A program made the position numbers and the translations under genes. The notes under the pieces were generated by a model. It did no database searches. It was not told the origin of the DNA and was given only the letters and a program-made list of their open reading frames with translations. A stretch of DNA of 8,408 nucleotides from Rhodospirillales bacterium (lineage in GTDB: Bacteria > Pseudomonadota > Alphaproteobacteria > Rhodospirillales > JABHCV01): assembly GCA_016776705.1 (NCBI GenBank), contig JADHSW010000130.1, positions 1-8,408 on the forward strand. The letters are read 5' to 3'. Each line of letters starts with the position of its first letter. Within the stretch, counting starts at the first letter, position 1. Positions 1-6,097 of this stretch are shown piece after piece.

Positions 1-331
1 AAACCTTCATCAGAAGTTCGGCGGTCTTTCTGCTGGGTCCAACGTCCGAAATAGCTTTCAATGCCTTAAGTCGACCCTTCACGGGGTCCGCCCTGATGTC
101 ATCAACAAAGCCGTTGAACAGGTTAACGCCCTCATGGGGATTGAAAATTTTCAGTGCTTCAAGTGTTTCAAGAATATTGTCAAGGCACACCCGCTCCGAG
201 AAACTGACGACACCATCTGCTTCAGCCACCAGTGCACACGCCGCCATTGCGCACTTGAGCAAGGGTCGGTTTTCATGTCGCTCGACGCCATGCTTCAATT
301 CAATAAACAGATTATTCAAGATGCTGGACAT
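1..331 (-). CDS. TerB-like protein, paralogue 2 (3' end beyond the left edge)
   Basis: Reading leftward from the ATG at 331, 110 codons stay open to the window edge, so the C-terminus is missing. The protein starts MSSILNNLFIELKH. At residues 23-35 it has PLLKCAMAACALV, followed by an ADG motif (38-40) and a Glu at 46, which is the acidic helix-turn pattern of TerB-family domains. A second helical half begins around residue 66 and is cut off. It is clearly paralogous to the upstream gene: 11 of 13 residues match at identical positions 23-35. The start lies 16 bases inside the upstream gene, with a purine-rich GGGA just before it, so translation is probably coupled. TerB-family proteins are small, all-helical and often metal-binding. 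Some belong to tellurite-resistance loci, but many are stand-alone with unknown roles, and no other ter gene is visible here. Confidence 0.75.
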   Translation of the reverse strand, partial: MSSILNNLFIELKHGVERHENRPLLKCAMAACALVAEADGVVSFSERVCLDNILETLEALKIFNPHEGVNLFNGFVDDIRADPVKGRLKALKAISDVGPSRKTAELLMKV

Positions 332-795
332 GACATTCCCAGGTCTTCCGCCGGCATCCACGTCAAGTGAACCCAACGCGGTTCCCGCAGAGCCGCGGTA
401 ATACTTTCAATCGCCTTGACTTCTTCCTTCGGGAGCTTGCCATCAGATGTGGCAATAGCGATGCAGGACTGGATCAGTAGCCTTGTAATTCTGGTTTTTC
501 CCTTCAACGATCCAATTGCATTCATGACATCAAGGCGACCATTCCCGGGGTTTGTGCACAGTTTATTCAAGAAGTCCTGAAAAAACTTGCTCCCTTCTTC
601 GGGGAAGAGGGATTTCAGGTCATTGAATGTTTCGGCGAGACGAGGGTTGCCAACATGTCCTGAAGATTGTTCAGGGCGATTGACGAAGTACACAAGTGCA
701 TAGGCAGCCATCACGGCTTTCAGCAAGGGCTTCGTCTCTGGAGTTTCCAGTTCCAGGATCAAGCTGCGCGCCAGGGCACTCGGGTATTTAGCCAT
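316..795 (-). CDS. TerB-like protein, paralogue 1
   Basis: A 159-residue cytoplasmic helical protein. I chose the ATG at 795 (MAKYPSALARSL) because GGAGG stands at ideal spacing before it. The reading frame stays open to 840 but has no such site there. The C-terminal half carries the TerB-like signature IAIATSDGKLPKEE (about residues 112-125). The N-terminal half has PLLKAVMAAYALV (23-35), but the acidic ADG expected after it is replaced by VNRPEQSSG, so this lobe has probably lost its metal site. The paralogue encoded next keeps ADG in that lobe. The two genes overlap by 16 bases and must form one transcription unit. Family membership is inferred from the pattern only. Function is unknown, and a tellurite role should not be assumed without terC, terD or terZ neighbours. 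Confidence 0.75.
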   Translation of the reverse strand: MAKYPSALARSLILELETPETKPLLKAVMAAYALVYFVNRPEQSSGHVGNPRLAETFNDLKSLFPEEGSKFFQDFLNKLCTNPGNGRLDVMNAIGSLKGKTRITRLLIQSCIAIATSDGKLPKEEVKAIESITAALREPRWVHLTWMPAEDLGMSCPAS

Positions 796-922
796 TTTTT
801 CCTCCGTAAAAGATACTAGGTGTCGGTCAGATATGCCCAAGCCCCACCGCTGGCTTCCACACCGTGAAGGTGACGGAGCTCAGGCAGAATTATTCCAGGC
901 ACAAAGATGTCGGGCGTATTAC

Positions 923-1063
923 TTACGCAGCGATACTTTTTTGTTTCGCCGCACGAAGGGCGATCTGCTCTTTTCGGCGAAGGCCAGCGCGTTTTCGCTT
1001 TATGCGCTCAACCTCGATCATCTTCTTGATGTATTTTTGTTCTTTCTCGCTCTTGATCATCAT
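923..1063 (-). CDS. small basic helical protein, 46 residues
   Basis: A 46-codon frame beginning MMIKSEKEQKYIKK and ending KQKSIAA, on the same strand as the TerB-like pair 127 bases downstream. AAAGGATGAGG stands 6 bases before the first ATG, a convincing ribosome binding site. The product is very rich in Lys, Arg, Glu and Gln with few aromatic residues and no membrane segment. It is predicted to be one long charged helix, with basic patches such as RIKRKR (20-25) and LRRKEQ (28-33). It could bind nucleic acid or a ribosome-like partner, but I do not recognise a family. The shared AT-rich motif lies about 75 bases upstream. A longer plus-strand frame over the same DNA has no plausible ribosome binding site or protein character. 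Confidence 0.6.
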   Translation of the reverse strand: MMIKSEKEQKYIKKMIEVERIKRKRAGLRRKEQIALRAAKQKSIAA

Positions 1064-1128
1064 GGCGAACCTCATCCTTTGTAAGGTAGACAATCTTAAT
1101 TAACTTAGAAATTCTATCCACCAGGATC

Positions 1129-1157
1129 ATATTCGTATAACGAATTTATTTGATATG
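1129..1157 (-). promoter_or_regulatory. AT-rich shared motif, copy A
   Basis: Read on the minus strand this copy contains CAAATAAATTCGTT, identical over 14 bases to the copy near 6440. It lies roughly 70-90 bases upstream of the 46-residue gene. It overlaps a palindrome at 1131-1145 with arms ATTCGT and ACGAAT around three bases. The right part of the motif (TTTGATAAATTTGAT in the other copies) is diverged here. It may be an operator or a promoter-proximal element; the role is inferred from recurrence only. Confidence 0.45.
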
Positions 1158-1222
1158 AATAATCAAAAAATCAGATCAAAAGAGGGCATGCATTTCGAAT
1201 TGTAACGGTCCTGAGGGCATTT

Positions 1223-1240
1223 GTTTCCAGGTTCGGAAAC
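1223..1240. repeat. small perfect inverted repeat after the 73-residue gene
   Basis: GTTTCC and GGAAAC form a 6-base-pair stem around a 6-base loop, starting 7 bases past the stop codon of the 73-residue gene. No U-rich tail follows on the minus strand, so it is at best a weak terminator or a 3'-end stabilising hairpin for the cheW operon transcript. Confidence 0.35.
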
Positions 1241-1246
1241 GCAGCA

Positions 1247-1468
1247 TCATTTGCACGCTACGGACCGTCTCTCCACTTTTGTCCCTGAACCATGCGCCAG
1301 TTTCCTGAATTCATTGGCCTGTTCATTCGAAATCCGATGGGAAGCCACATCTCCTGTCAAGAGGTCCTCATTGACGATGAAATAAGTACCCAACTCAGTC
1401 TGGATCAGCGTCTCGCGATGCATTGGCAGTACCCGGCTTTGTACCTCATTGTTATTGGCTGTTTTCAT
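1247..1468 (-). CDS. hypothetical protein, 73 residues, third gene of the cheW operon
   Basis: A short soluble protein starting MKTANNNEVQ and ending VERRSVACK. No signal peptide, membrane segment or recognisable domain is visible. The middle (TYFIVNEDLLTGDVASHRIS) alternates hydrophobic and polar residues, suggesting a small beta-hairpin, followed by a helix with NEQANEFRKLAHG. The ATG at 1468 follows AGGGG at reasonable spacing, and the gene starts only 9 bases after the receiver gene stops. This argues that it is real and cotranscribed with it. An internal Met at residue 16 is an alternative start. I cannot assign a function. Its position suggests a partner of the receiver/CheW module, but that is inference from context. 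Confidence 0.6.
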   Translation of the reverse strand: MKTANNNEVQSRVLPMHRETLIQTELGTYFIVNEDLLTGDVASHRISNEQANEFRKLAHGSGTKVERRSVACK

Positions 1469-1477
1469 AATGGGCCC

Positions 1478-2071
1478 CTATCCGGTTCCCATGTTTTTAT
1501 GCTGGCGCCGATCAGTACAATGAAATTTTGTCTGTTTGCGGCGCCTGTCCGGTCCAAAATAATGCTTTGCCCTGATGAATGGGCGAGGGTGTTCGATAAT
1601 GCCTGCAATCCGGCTGTAAAGGGATTTTGCCGAAATCGGTTTTGCCAAAAATTCAGTTACCCCGGCGTCACGGGCCTCAACAACCCGCCGCTGCTCGGTA
1701 TTGCCGGTCAGCATGACAATGGGGACAAACGGGTTGGGGCTATCGCTGGCGGTGCGCACCATGCGGGTGAAATCGATGCCGTCCAGGGGCTCCATCTTCC
1801 AATCGCAGATAACGATGTCTGCACTGTATGTGCGCAGTTCACGAAAGGCATCAGCACCATCTTCGGCCTCGACAACGCTCCTCACCCCAAAGGAATAGAG
1901 GATGCTTTTGACGATTAAGCGCATATGACGGTTGTCGTCGACCACCAGAAAATTCAGGCGCTCCAGATTGTAGCTCTTGTTTGCATCTCGCGATAAGTAC
2001 AAGCCAGATTTCCTGGCGTCACCAGCACCGTGATTGTGGGAATCAGGTATTTCCTGTAGTGCGTTGTGCAT
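1478..2071 (-). CDS. CheY-like single-domain response regulator with GPDRRR tail
   Basis: A receiver (REC) domain fills most of this 197-residue protein (numbered from the ATG at 2071). The motifs are the acidic pair in FLVVDDN (Asp45-Asp46), the phospho-acceptor Asp90 in VICDWKM, Thr122 in VMLTGN and Lys144 in FLAKPIS. All active-site residues are present, so phosphorylation by a histidine kinase is expected. There is no DNA-binding output domain. The N-terminus carries about 38 extra residues, and the tail has FGPDRRR (172-178) followed by a second DRR-like stretch (CTDRRQHK). I recall GPDRRR tails as frequent on REC proteins of Rhodospirillales. Start choice: a TTG at 2077 overlaps the cheW stop and would add two residues; the ATG two bases past the stop is preferred. 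Translation is probably coupled to cheW. Likely role: signal relay in a chemosensory or related pathway. Confidence 0.88.
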   Translation of the reverse strand: MHNALQEIPDSHNHGAGDARKSGLYLSRDANKSYNLERLNFLVVDDNRHMRLIVKSILYSFGVRSVVEAEDGADAFRELRTYSADIVICDWKMEPLDGIDFTRMVRTASDSPNPFVPIVMLTGNTEQRRVVEARDAGVTEFLAKPISAKSLYSRIAGIIEHPRPFIRAKHYFGPDRRRKQTKFHCTDRRQHKNMGTG

Positions 2072-2073
2072 CT

Positions 2074-2553
2074 TCAAATATCCAGAAAGCGCTCGATATC
2101 AAGGATGACGAGGATTTTGTTATCCAGGCGGTAAACGCCTTTGCAGACATCTTTCCATTCTTGCTTCAAGGTAGTAGGAAGCGGTTCGAAAAGGGCTGTG
2201 GAAAGTTCCATAATATCCCCGATGCCGTCGATTAACAGGCTATAGAGTTCTCCCTTGTATTCGACGGTGACGCAACGGTGGCCTTTTTGATCTTTGTTGG
2301 CTGTCCTGCCAAGCCGAAGGCGGGCGCGCATATCGATAACGGTTACAATTCGTCCCCTGAGATTGACAGAACCGGCCACTTCATCGCGGGTAAGCGGGAT
2401 ATGATAAATTTTATTGGGGACCAGAATATCCCGGGTTACCCCAACCGGAATTCCGAATATCTGATCGCCCACAGACATGGTGACAAAGGTATCCACTTTG
2501 TGGAGGAGCGCATCAGGACGACGCCCACCATCTGTCAATGCCAACTGGTTCAT
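2074..2553 (-). CDS. cheW: CheW-domain chemosensory coupling protein
   Basis: A 159-residue protein made of one CheW domain (about residues 20-157) after a short polar N-terminus. Matching segments are FVTMSVGDQIFGIPV, the VAGSVNLRGRIVTVIDMRARL strand-turn-strand (split here: VAGSVNLRGR, then IVTVIDMRARL), YSLLIDGIGDIM, and the closing VYRLDNKILVILDIERFL. CheW proteins link chemoreceptors to the CheA kinase in cytoplasmic arrays. It is the first gene of an operon with the receiver protein and the 73-residue protein. No cheA, receptor, cheR or cheB lies in the window, so it is probably an auxiliary CheW serving an array encoded elsewhere. A purine-rich AAGAGAAAGAT precedes the ATG. The shared AT-rich motif lies about 95 bases upstream. 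Confidence 0.92.
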   Translation of the reverse strand: MNQLALTDGGRRPDALLHKVDTFVTMSVGDQIFGIPVGVTRDILVPNKIYHIPLTRDEVAGSVNLRGRIVTVIDMRARLRLGRTANKDQKGHRCVTVEYKGELYSLLIDGIGDIMELSTALFEPLPTTLKQEWKDVCKGVYRLDNKILVILDIERFLDI

Positions 2554-2646
2554 ATCTTTCTCTTATTCCATATTATGTTGATCATTTGGGCGCACGCACC
2601 GGTACGGAGGCGCCGCTTCTTATCCCCTGTAAGGATGATCCTCACC

Positions 2647-2675
2647 ATCAAATTTCTCAAATGAATTTATTGAAT
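2647..2675 (-). promoter_or_regulatory. AT-rich shared motif, copy B (upstream of cheW)
   Basis: Minus-strand reading gives ATTCAATAAATTCATTTGA followed by GAAATTTGAT, nearly identical to copy C apart from one missing A. A TATAAT-like hexamer (complement at 2680-2685) stands just upstream on the minus strand, but no good -35 was found, so its use as a -10 box is only possible. The copy lies about 95 bases before the cheW start codon. Confidence 0.5.
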
Positions 2676-2817
2676 AGGTATTATAGGCTTTTCGAATATT
2701 GGTAATTTAACTAACGGCTCCTTCAGGAGCCAGTACAGGAAGGGAAGTGTTAAAACAGACAAGTGGGAGTTAATTCCATTCCACGAAAACTATACATCGG
2801 TATTATAGATCGTAGCC

Positions 2818-2846
2818 ATTTAATAAATTTGTTTGATTGATCTGAT
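2818..2846 (+). promoter_or_regulatory. AT-rich shared motif, copy D (facing the LysR gene)
   Basis: Plus-strand reading gives ATTTAATAAATTTGTTTGA followed by TTGATCTGAT. It shares the 13-base core TAAATTYRTTTGA with copies B and C but is on the opposite strand. The next plus-strand gene (LysR, 3202) is some 355 bases away, much farther than for the other copies, so this copy may serve a long leader, an unannotated small RNA, or be a relic. Confidence 0.4.
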
Positions 2847-2867
2847 TGAAGAGGCGAGTATTTGAGT

Positions 2868-2959
2868 GGCGGGGGCGGTTTTTCCCTTCTTCCCCCCTGG
2901 GAAAAGCGACTGATACTCATCAAAGTGCTCAACAACCACTCGTTGCGACCACCCCCGCC
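2868..2959. repeat. GC-rich nested inverted repeat, possible structured RNA
   Basis: GGCGGGGG (2868-2875) pairs with CCCCCGCC (2952-2959). After one mismatch, three more pairs follow inside (2877-2879 with 2948-2950). Within the enclosed segment TTTTCCC (2880-2886) pairs with GGGAAAA (2899-2905) around a 12-base loop, and AGTG (2924-2927) with CACT (2937-2940). The result would be a three-way-junction-like fold in an otherwise AT-rich intergenic region. No U-tract follows, so it is not an ordinary terminator. Either strand could be the transcribed one. Confidence 0.4.
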
Positions 2960-3201
2960 CCATAGCTTTCAGGTATTGATTGGTGGAAAGTTCCTCAAAT
3001 GAGCCTCAAATATTATCATCGGCCGGAACCGGGAAAAAAGCATCGCAGTTTCCAGAGAGGGCCTTTAACATTTACGATTTTATTCGAGACGCCTATAAAT
3101 CGTTGGAATGGATTTAAGCGATGCTTTTGATCCAGAACAACGATATACCGCTCCAGCAAGTTAGCCCTTCTAGAAAATTGAGCGGCATCAGGGGGAAGAA
3201 T

Positions 3202-4056
3202 ATGGATATTGATCTGGCCCGCACCTTTCTTGCCATCGTTGAAACAGGAAATTTCAACAGGGCGGCCGAACAGGTGAACGTCACCCAATCCACGGTTAGT
3301 ATGCGTATCAAATCTCTTGAAGATATCCTGGGGCAGGAGTTATTCATTCGTAGCAAGGTTGGCACCACGCTAACTGGCCCTGGATTGATGTTCCGTAAAT
3401 ACGCCGAAACCCTGGTTCGAACCTGGGAACAGGCACGCCAGGAAATCTCTTTGCCGGAAGAATACGAGGGCACGCTGGCAATCGGTGGCCAGTTTACATT
3501 GTGGGATCGCTTGTTGCTAAAATGGATACCCTGGATGCAGACCGCCGTCCCCGACATGGCGATCCGGGCCGAGGTTGGCTTGTCGGACGGTTTGATGCGT
3601 CAGTTGCTTGAAGGATTATTGGATATTGGCGTGATGTACATGCCCTTTAACAGGCCTGGCTTCGCCATTGAAGAGTTGATGAACGAAAAACTGATTATGG
3701 TTTCTACACAACCAAGCCCCACGGACCCTGATGACAAGGGCTTCATTTACGTCGACTGGGGGGTTGATTTCAGGGTGAATTTTAGCAACGCTTTTCCCAA
3801 TGCGGATGCCGCCAGACTGACGGTAAGCCACGGTCCACTCGGGCTTCGATACATCCTGGATAATGGCGGTGCCGGATACTTCCCGATGCGTCTTGTTCGC
3901 TCACATCTGAAAGACAATCAGCTGTTTTCAGTCGAAGATGCTCCCGTGTTCATGCGACCCGCCTACATCGTCTATCCAGAAGATCGAGAAGACGAACGAT
4001 TTAAAACGGCCCTGCAGGGACTGCGTTACGTCGCGGCGATGGAAACCGAAGACTGA
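3202..4056 (+). CDS. LysR-family transcriptional regulator, HdfR-like
   Basis: A 284-residue regulator, normal length for the family. Residues 1-60 are the winged helix-turn-helix: MDIDLARTFLAIVETGNF, then RAAEQVNVTQSTVSMRIKSLE (split: RAAEQVNVTQ and STVSMRIKSLE) and LGQELFIR. A long linker helix (about 62-83, YAETLVRTWEQARQ) leads to the two-lobed effector-binding domain. The linker, the ISLPEEYEGTLAIGGQFTLWD segment (starting ISLPEEYEG) and YVDWGVDF resemble E. coli HdfR, a repressor of flhDC. That similarity is from memory and does not imply the same target. The start at 3202 is chosen because AGGGGGAAG precedes it and family members begin at this point; an upstream in-frame ATG at 3121 has no such site. 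It is convergent with the methyltransferase-ligase gene, 22 bases between stops, and divergent from cheW. Either neighbour or a distant gene could be its target. Confidence 0.9.
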   Translation: MDIDLARTFLAIVETGNFNRAAEQVNVTQSTVSMRIKSLEDILGQELFIRSKVGTTLTGPGLMFRKYAETLVRTWEQARQEISLPEEYEGTLAIGGQFTLWDRLLLKWIPWMQTAVPDMAIRAEVGLSDGLMRQLLEGLLDIGVMYMPFNRPGFAIEELMNEKLIMVSTQPSPTDPDDKGFIYVDWGVDFRVNFSNAFPNADAARLTVSHGPLGLRYILDNGGAGYFPMRLVRSHLKDNQLFSVEDAPVFMRPAYIVYPEDREDERFKTALQGLRYVAAMETED

Positions 4057-4078
4057 TATTTCTTTTTCATGATCCGGA

Positions 4079-6022
4079 TCAAGCCACATGTTCCTGCGAC
4101 TGTTTTGGTGGAAACGCTTTAATAGACAGGCGCTCACGAGCTGCTTCCAGAATGTTCCGGAGAAAATCCGTATAGCTCATTCCGTCAAAACCAGCCATTA
4201 GGTTCATTTTCCCATCCCAGCACCAGCCTGGATTAGGGTTGACCTCAAGGAGCTTGATCTCGCCACGGGCATCGGTCCTGAAGTCAAAGCGGGCATAGTC
4301 CTGACAACGAAGGCGCTCGAAGAGGGTCCTCGAATAAGCAACCAGCGAGCGCTGGCTCTCTGAGTCCAATCTGGTTTCATGGTACTTGATGTCATTCCAG
4401 TAGGGAGAATCAGGTAGCCACTTCGATTCATACCCGAGAATCCGGGGGAGACCTTCTGGAAGATTGCCATAATCCACTTCCAGGATGGGCAACGCCTTTA
4501 AATCCTGCCCGGGATTGCCAAGTAGGGCAACACTGTATTCCGGGCCAAAAAGAAACTCCTGAATGAGAACCGGCTGCCCCGGAAGTATTTCACGCAGTTT
4601 TTCAAGGTAGGCGACCAGGCCTTCGGCCGAATCAACGACCGCGTCCTTGGTGATTCCAATACTGCTGTCACCAAATACCGGCTTGAGAATTGCCGGAAAA
4701 ATAGATGGCAGGTTTGCCGCGTAGTCACTTGCGCCAATATAAGTTTCCAACGGTACGGGGATATCGTTGGCCATGGCCACGGCCCGCACAAGCGACTTGT
4801 CGTAGCACATTCCCAGACAGGCAGGCCCGGCACCCGTATAGGGGACTCCGTAGCTCTCAAGAAGAGCCGGAACATGCAGCTCCATGAACGGGTCGTTGTT
4901 CAGGCCCTCGTCACAAAGGTTGAATACAAAATCACTTTTGTTGGTCCCCAAAGAGCTTTTTATCGTCTTGTGATCATCCAGGTAATCAAAAATATAGCCA
5001 TCAATTTCCAAAACCGATTTCTTGAATATATCGATCGTTTCCATATCCTCGGGATTGAATTGGCCGTTTTTCTTGACCTGATCTGGCATATGGGGGTCGC
5101 CCATAACAACGGTTACCTTTAAGGGACGCGTTTCACCACGAGGCTTGCTGGCCGCCTTGTGGGGAGCGTTGGCTGTAAGGAAAATCCGGTGAGCCATCAT
5201 TCCAAGGTCGCCATTCCGGTTGGATTCTCCCTTGAACGACGCATGAAAGACAAGGTCTCTGAAACCCTTTGCCTCAAGCAAACGCTCAATGGATTCCCTT
5301 GAATACAGCCGCTCTGCATAAAACTGGTCGGCGATGACCCCTCGCTCTGCATGGGTGACAACTTCACGGGTGATTAGTCGTTGATCATCGCTCGACAGTG
5401 AACGTTCACGGCAAACAAAGTGGTTCTGGTCGATCCATTCCCAGCTTCTTGGTTCAAAGTTACCGCGCATCCAGTCACCATCCGTGATGTCGAGCGCGAT
5501 TTGCCCATCTGTACAAAGAACCTTCTTGATGACATCGATAACGCGATGATCATCTGTCTCCTGGTCAAAATAACCGAAGGAATTTCCCATCAGGAAAACA
5601 CAATCAAAACTGTTTTCAGGAAACCTGAGGGCGCGGGCGTCCCCTTCCTTGAAAGTCACATTAAGGCCGCGCTTGGAAGCCCTTCGTTTAGCCAGGCGGA
5701 TGAGATAACGCGAACGGTCCACTCCGGTGACGTTTGAAAAGCCGCGCCCCGCCAATTCCAGTGAATGACGACCTTGACCGCAGCATAAATCGAGGAGTCG
5801 ATCCTTGCGTCTGATATCAGCGGCTACGATAAGGTCCGACACTTCACGGTCGGTGTTCAAATTGTTCTCGACCACATCTCCGTCGGTCTTGAGATATATT
5901 GAATTGAAAAGTTCCCGCCACCACTCTGCCGGAAGGTGTTTCTCAAGATCCGCTACCGGGCCAAGTGTGCTGCACTTGCGTACTGAACGACCGGAAGCCA
6001 CGCTGGAAGGAGATGTCGTCAT
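4079..6022 (-). CDS. fusion of SAM-dependent methyltransferase and D-Ala-D-Ala-ligase-like ATP-grasp enzyme
   Basis: A 647-residue two-domain enzyme. The N-terminal half (about 35-285) is a class I methyltransferase: motif I LLDLCCGQGRHS (76-87), the acidic residue in VTGVDRS (Asp102), GDAR (127-130), and FDCVFLMGNSFGYF (139-152). A short polar linker (286-299) precedes an ATP-grasp ligase (about 300-632) of the D-Ala-D-Ala ligase type: NLCDEG (368-373), YTGAGPACLGMCYDKSLVR (395-413), ILKPVFGDSSIGI with Lys447, QEFLFGPEYSVAL (488-500), and YARFDFR plus LEVNPNPGW with metal ligands Asp580, Glu593 and Asn595. Such ligases form amide bonds via acyl phosphates. The fusion suggests a methylated amino acid or dipeptide-like product, but the substrate is unknown and a cell-wall role is unlikely to be the default. 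AAGGAA precedes the ATG. It lies 75 bases after the exported CxxC gene, possibly cotranscribed. Confidence 0.88.
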   Translation of the reverse strand: MTTSPSSVASGRSVRKCSTLGPVADLEKHLPAEWWRELFNSIYLKTDGDVVENNLNTDREVSDLIVAADIRRKDRLLDLCCGQGRHSLELAGRGFSNVTGVDRSRYLIRLAKRRASKRGLNVTFKEGDARALRFPENSFDCVFLMGNSFGYFDQETDDHRVIDVIKKVLCTDGQIALDITDGDWMRGNFEPRSWEWIDQNHFVCRERSLSSDDQRLITREVVTHAERGVIADQFYAERLYSRESIERLLEAKGFRDLVFHASFKGESNRNGDLGMMAHRIFLTANAPHKAASKPRGETRPLKVTVVMGDPHMPDQVKKNGQFNPEDMETIDIFKKSVLEIDGYIFDYLDDHKTIKSSLGTNKSDFVFNLCDEGLNNDPFMELHVPALLESYGVPYTGAGPACLGMCYDKSLVRAVAMANDIPVPLETYIGASDYAANLPSIFPAILKPVFGDSSIGITKDAVVDSAEGLVAYLEKLREILPGQPVLIQEFLFGPEYSVALLGNPGQDLKALPILEVDYGNLPEGLPRILGYESKWLPDSPYWNDIKYHETRLDSESQRSLVAYSRTLFERLRCQDYARFDFRTDARGEIKLLEVNPNPGWCWDGKMNLMAGFDGMSYTDFLRNILEAARERLSIKAFPPKQSQEHVA

Positions 6023-6039
6023 TTTATTCGTTCCTTTGA

Positions 6040-6070
6040 TGACCGGAAGGTCTGCGATAGCTACCGGTCA
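6040..6070. repeat. inverted repeat just upstream of the fusion gene
   Basis: TGACCGG (6040-6046) and CCGGTCA (6064-6070) are perfect 7-base arms separated by 17 bases, in the 75-base gap before the fusion gene's ribosome binding site. There is no T-run after it on the minus strand, so it is not a typical terminator. It could be an operator, a processing hairpin, or a translational control element. Confidence 0.4.
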
Positions 6071-6097
6071 GTCTCTGCAGGCAATCAAATCGGGTCG

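Larger units (their letters stand above)
2554..3201. other. 648-base region without a convincing gene
   Basis: This is the divergent intergenic region between cheW (minus) and the LysR gene (plus). It holds two copies of the shared AT-rich motif facing away from each other (2647-2675 and 2818-2846). It also holds a 10-base direct repeat GGTATTATAG (2677-2686 and 2799-2808), a small hairpin GGCTCC/GGAGCC (2716-2731), a GC-rich nested inverted repeat (2868-2959), and a tandem CCTCAAAT pair 11 bases apart (2993-3000, 3004-3011). Short frames on both strands lack ribosome binding sites and protein-like composition. Confidence 0.6.

Noticed and set aside
833..1103. Two plus-strand reading frames of about 80 codons
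   Set aside because: They lie antisense to the 46-residue gene, lack ribosome binding sites and have no protein-like pattern.
1292..1918. Plus-strand frame of 208 codons
   Set aside because: It is antisense to the receiver gene, whose REC motifs are complete; the long frame is a by-product of its codon use.
2716..2731. Hairpin GGCTCC/GGAGCC considered as a terminator
   Set aside because: The stem is short and no T-run follows on either strand; no gene ends nearby.
2750..2935. Minus-strand frame of 61 codons
   Set aside because: The composition is dominated by the GC-rich repeat (a run of prolines), and there is no ribosome binding site or family resemblance.
2999..3130. Plus-strand 43-codon frame just before the LysR gene, considered as a leader peptide
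   Set aside because: The nearest purine-rich stretch is too far from the ATG and the product is not peptide-like or obviously conserved; kept only as a remote possibility.
3121..3201. Upstream in-frame ATG for the LysR gene
   Set aside because: The added 27 residues do not belong to the LysR fold, and the ATG at 3202 has the better ribosome binding site.
4070..4081. Perfect 12-base palindrome TGATCCGGATCA at the convergent gene ends, considered as a bidirectional terminator
   Set aside because: It has no loop and no T-run of useful length on the correct side for either gene.
4079..6022. Possible mycosporine-like amino acid synthesis locus (methyltransferase plus Ddl-like ligase)
   Set aside because: The sugar-phosphate cyclase and the other ATP-grasp gene expected for that pathway are absent, and the two activities are fused here.
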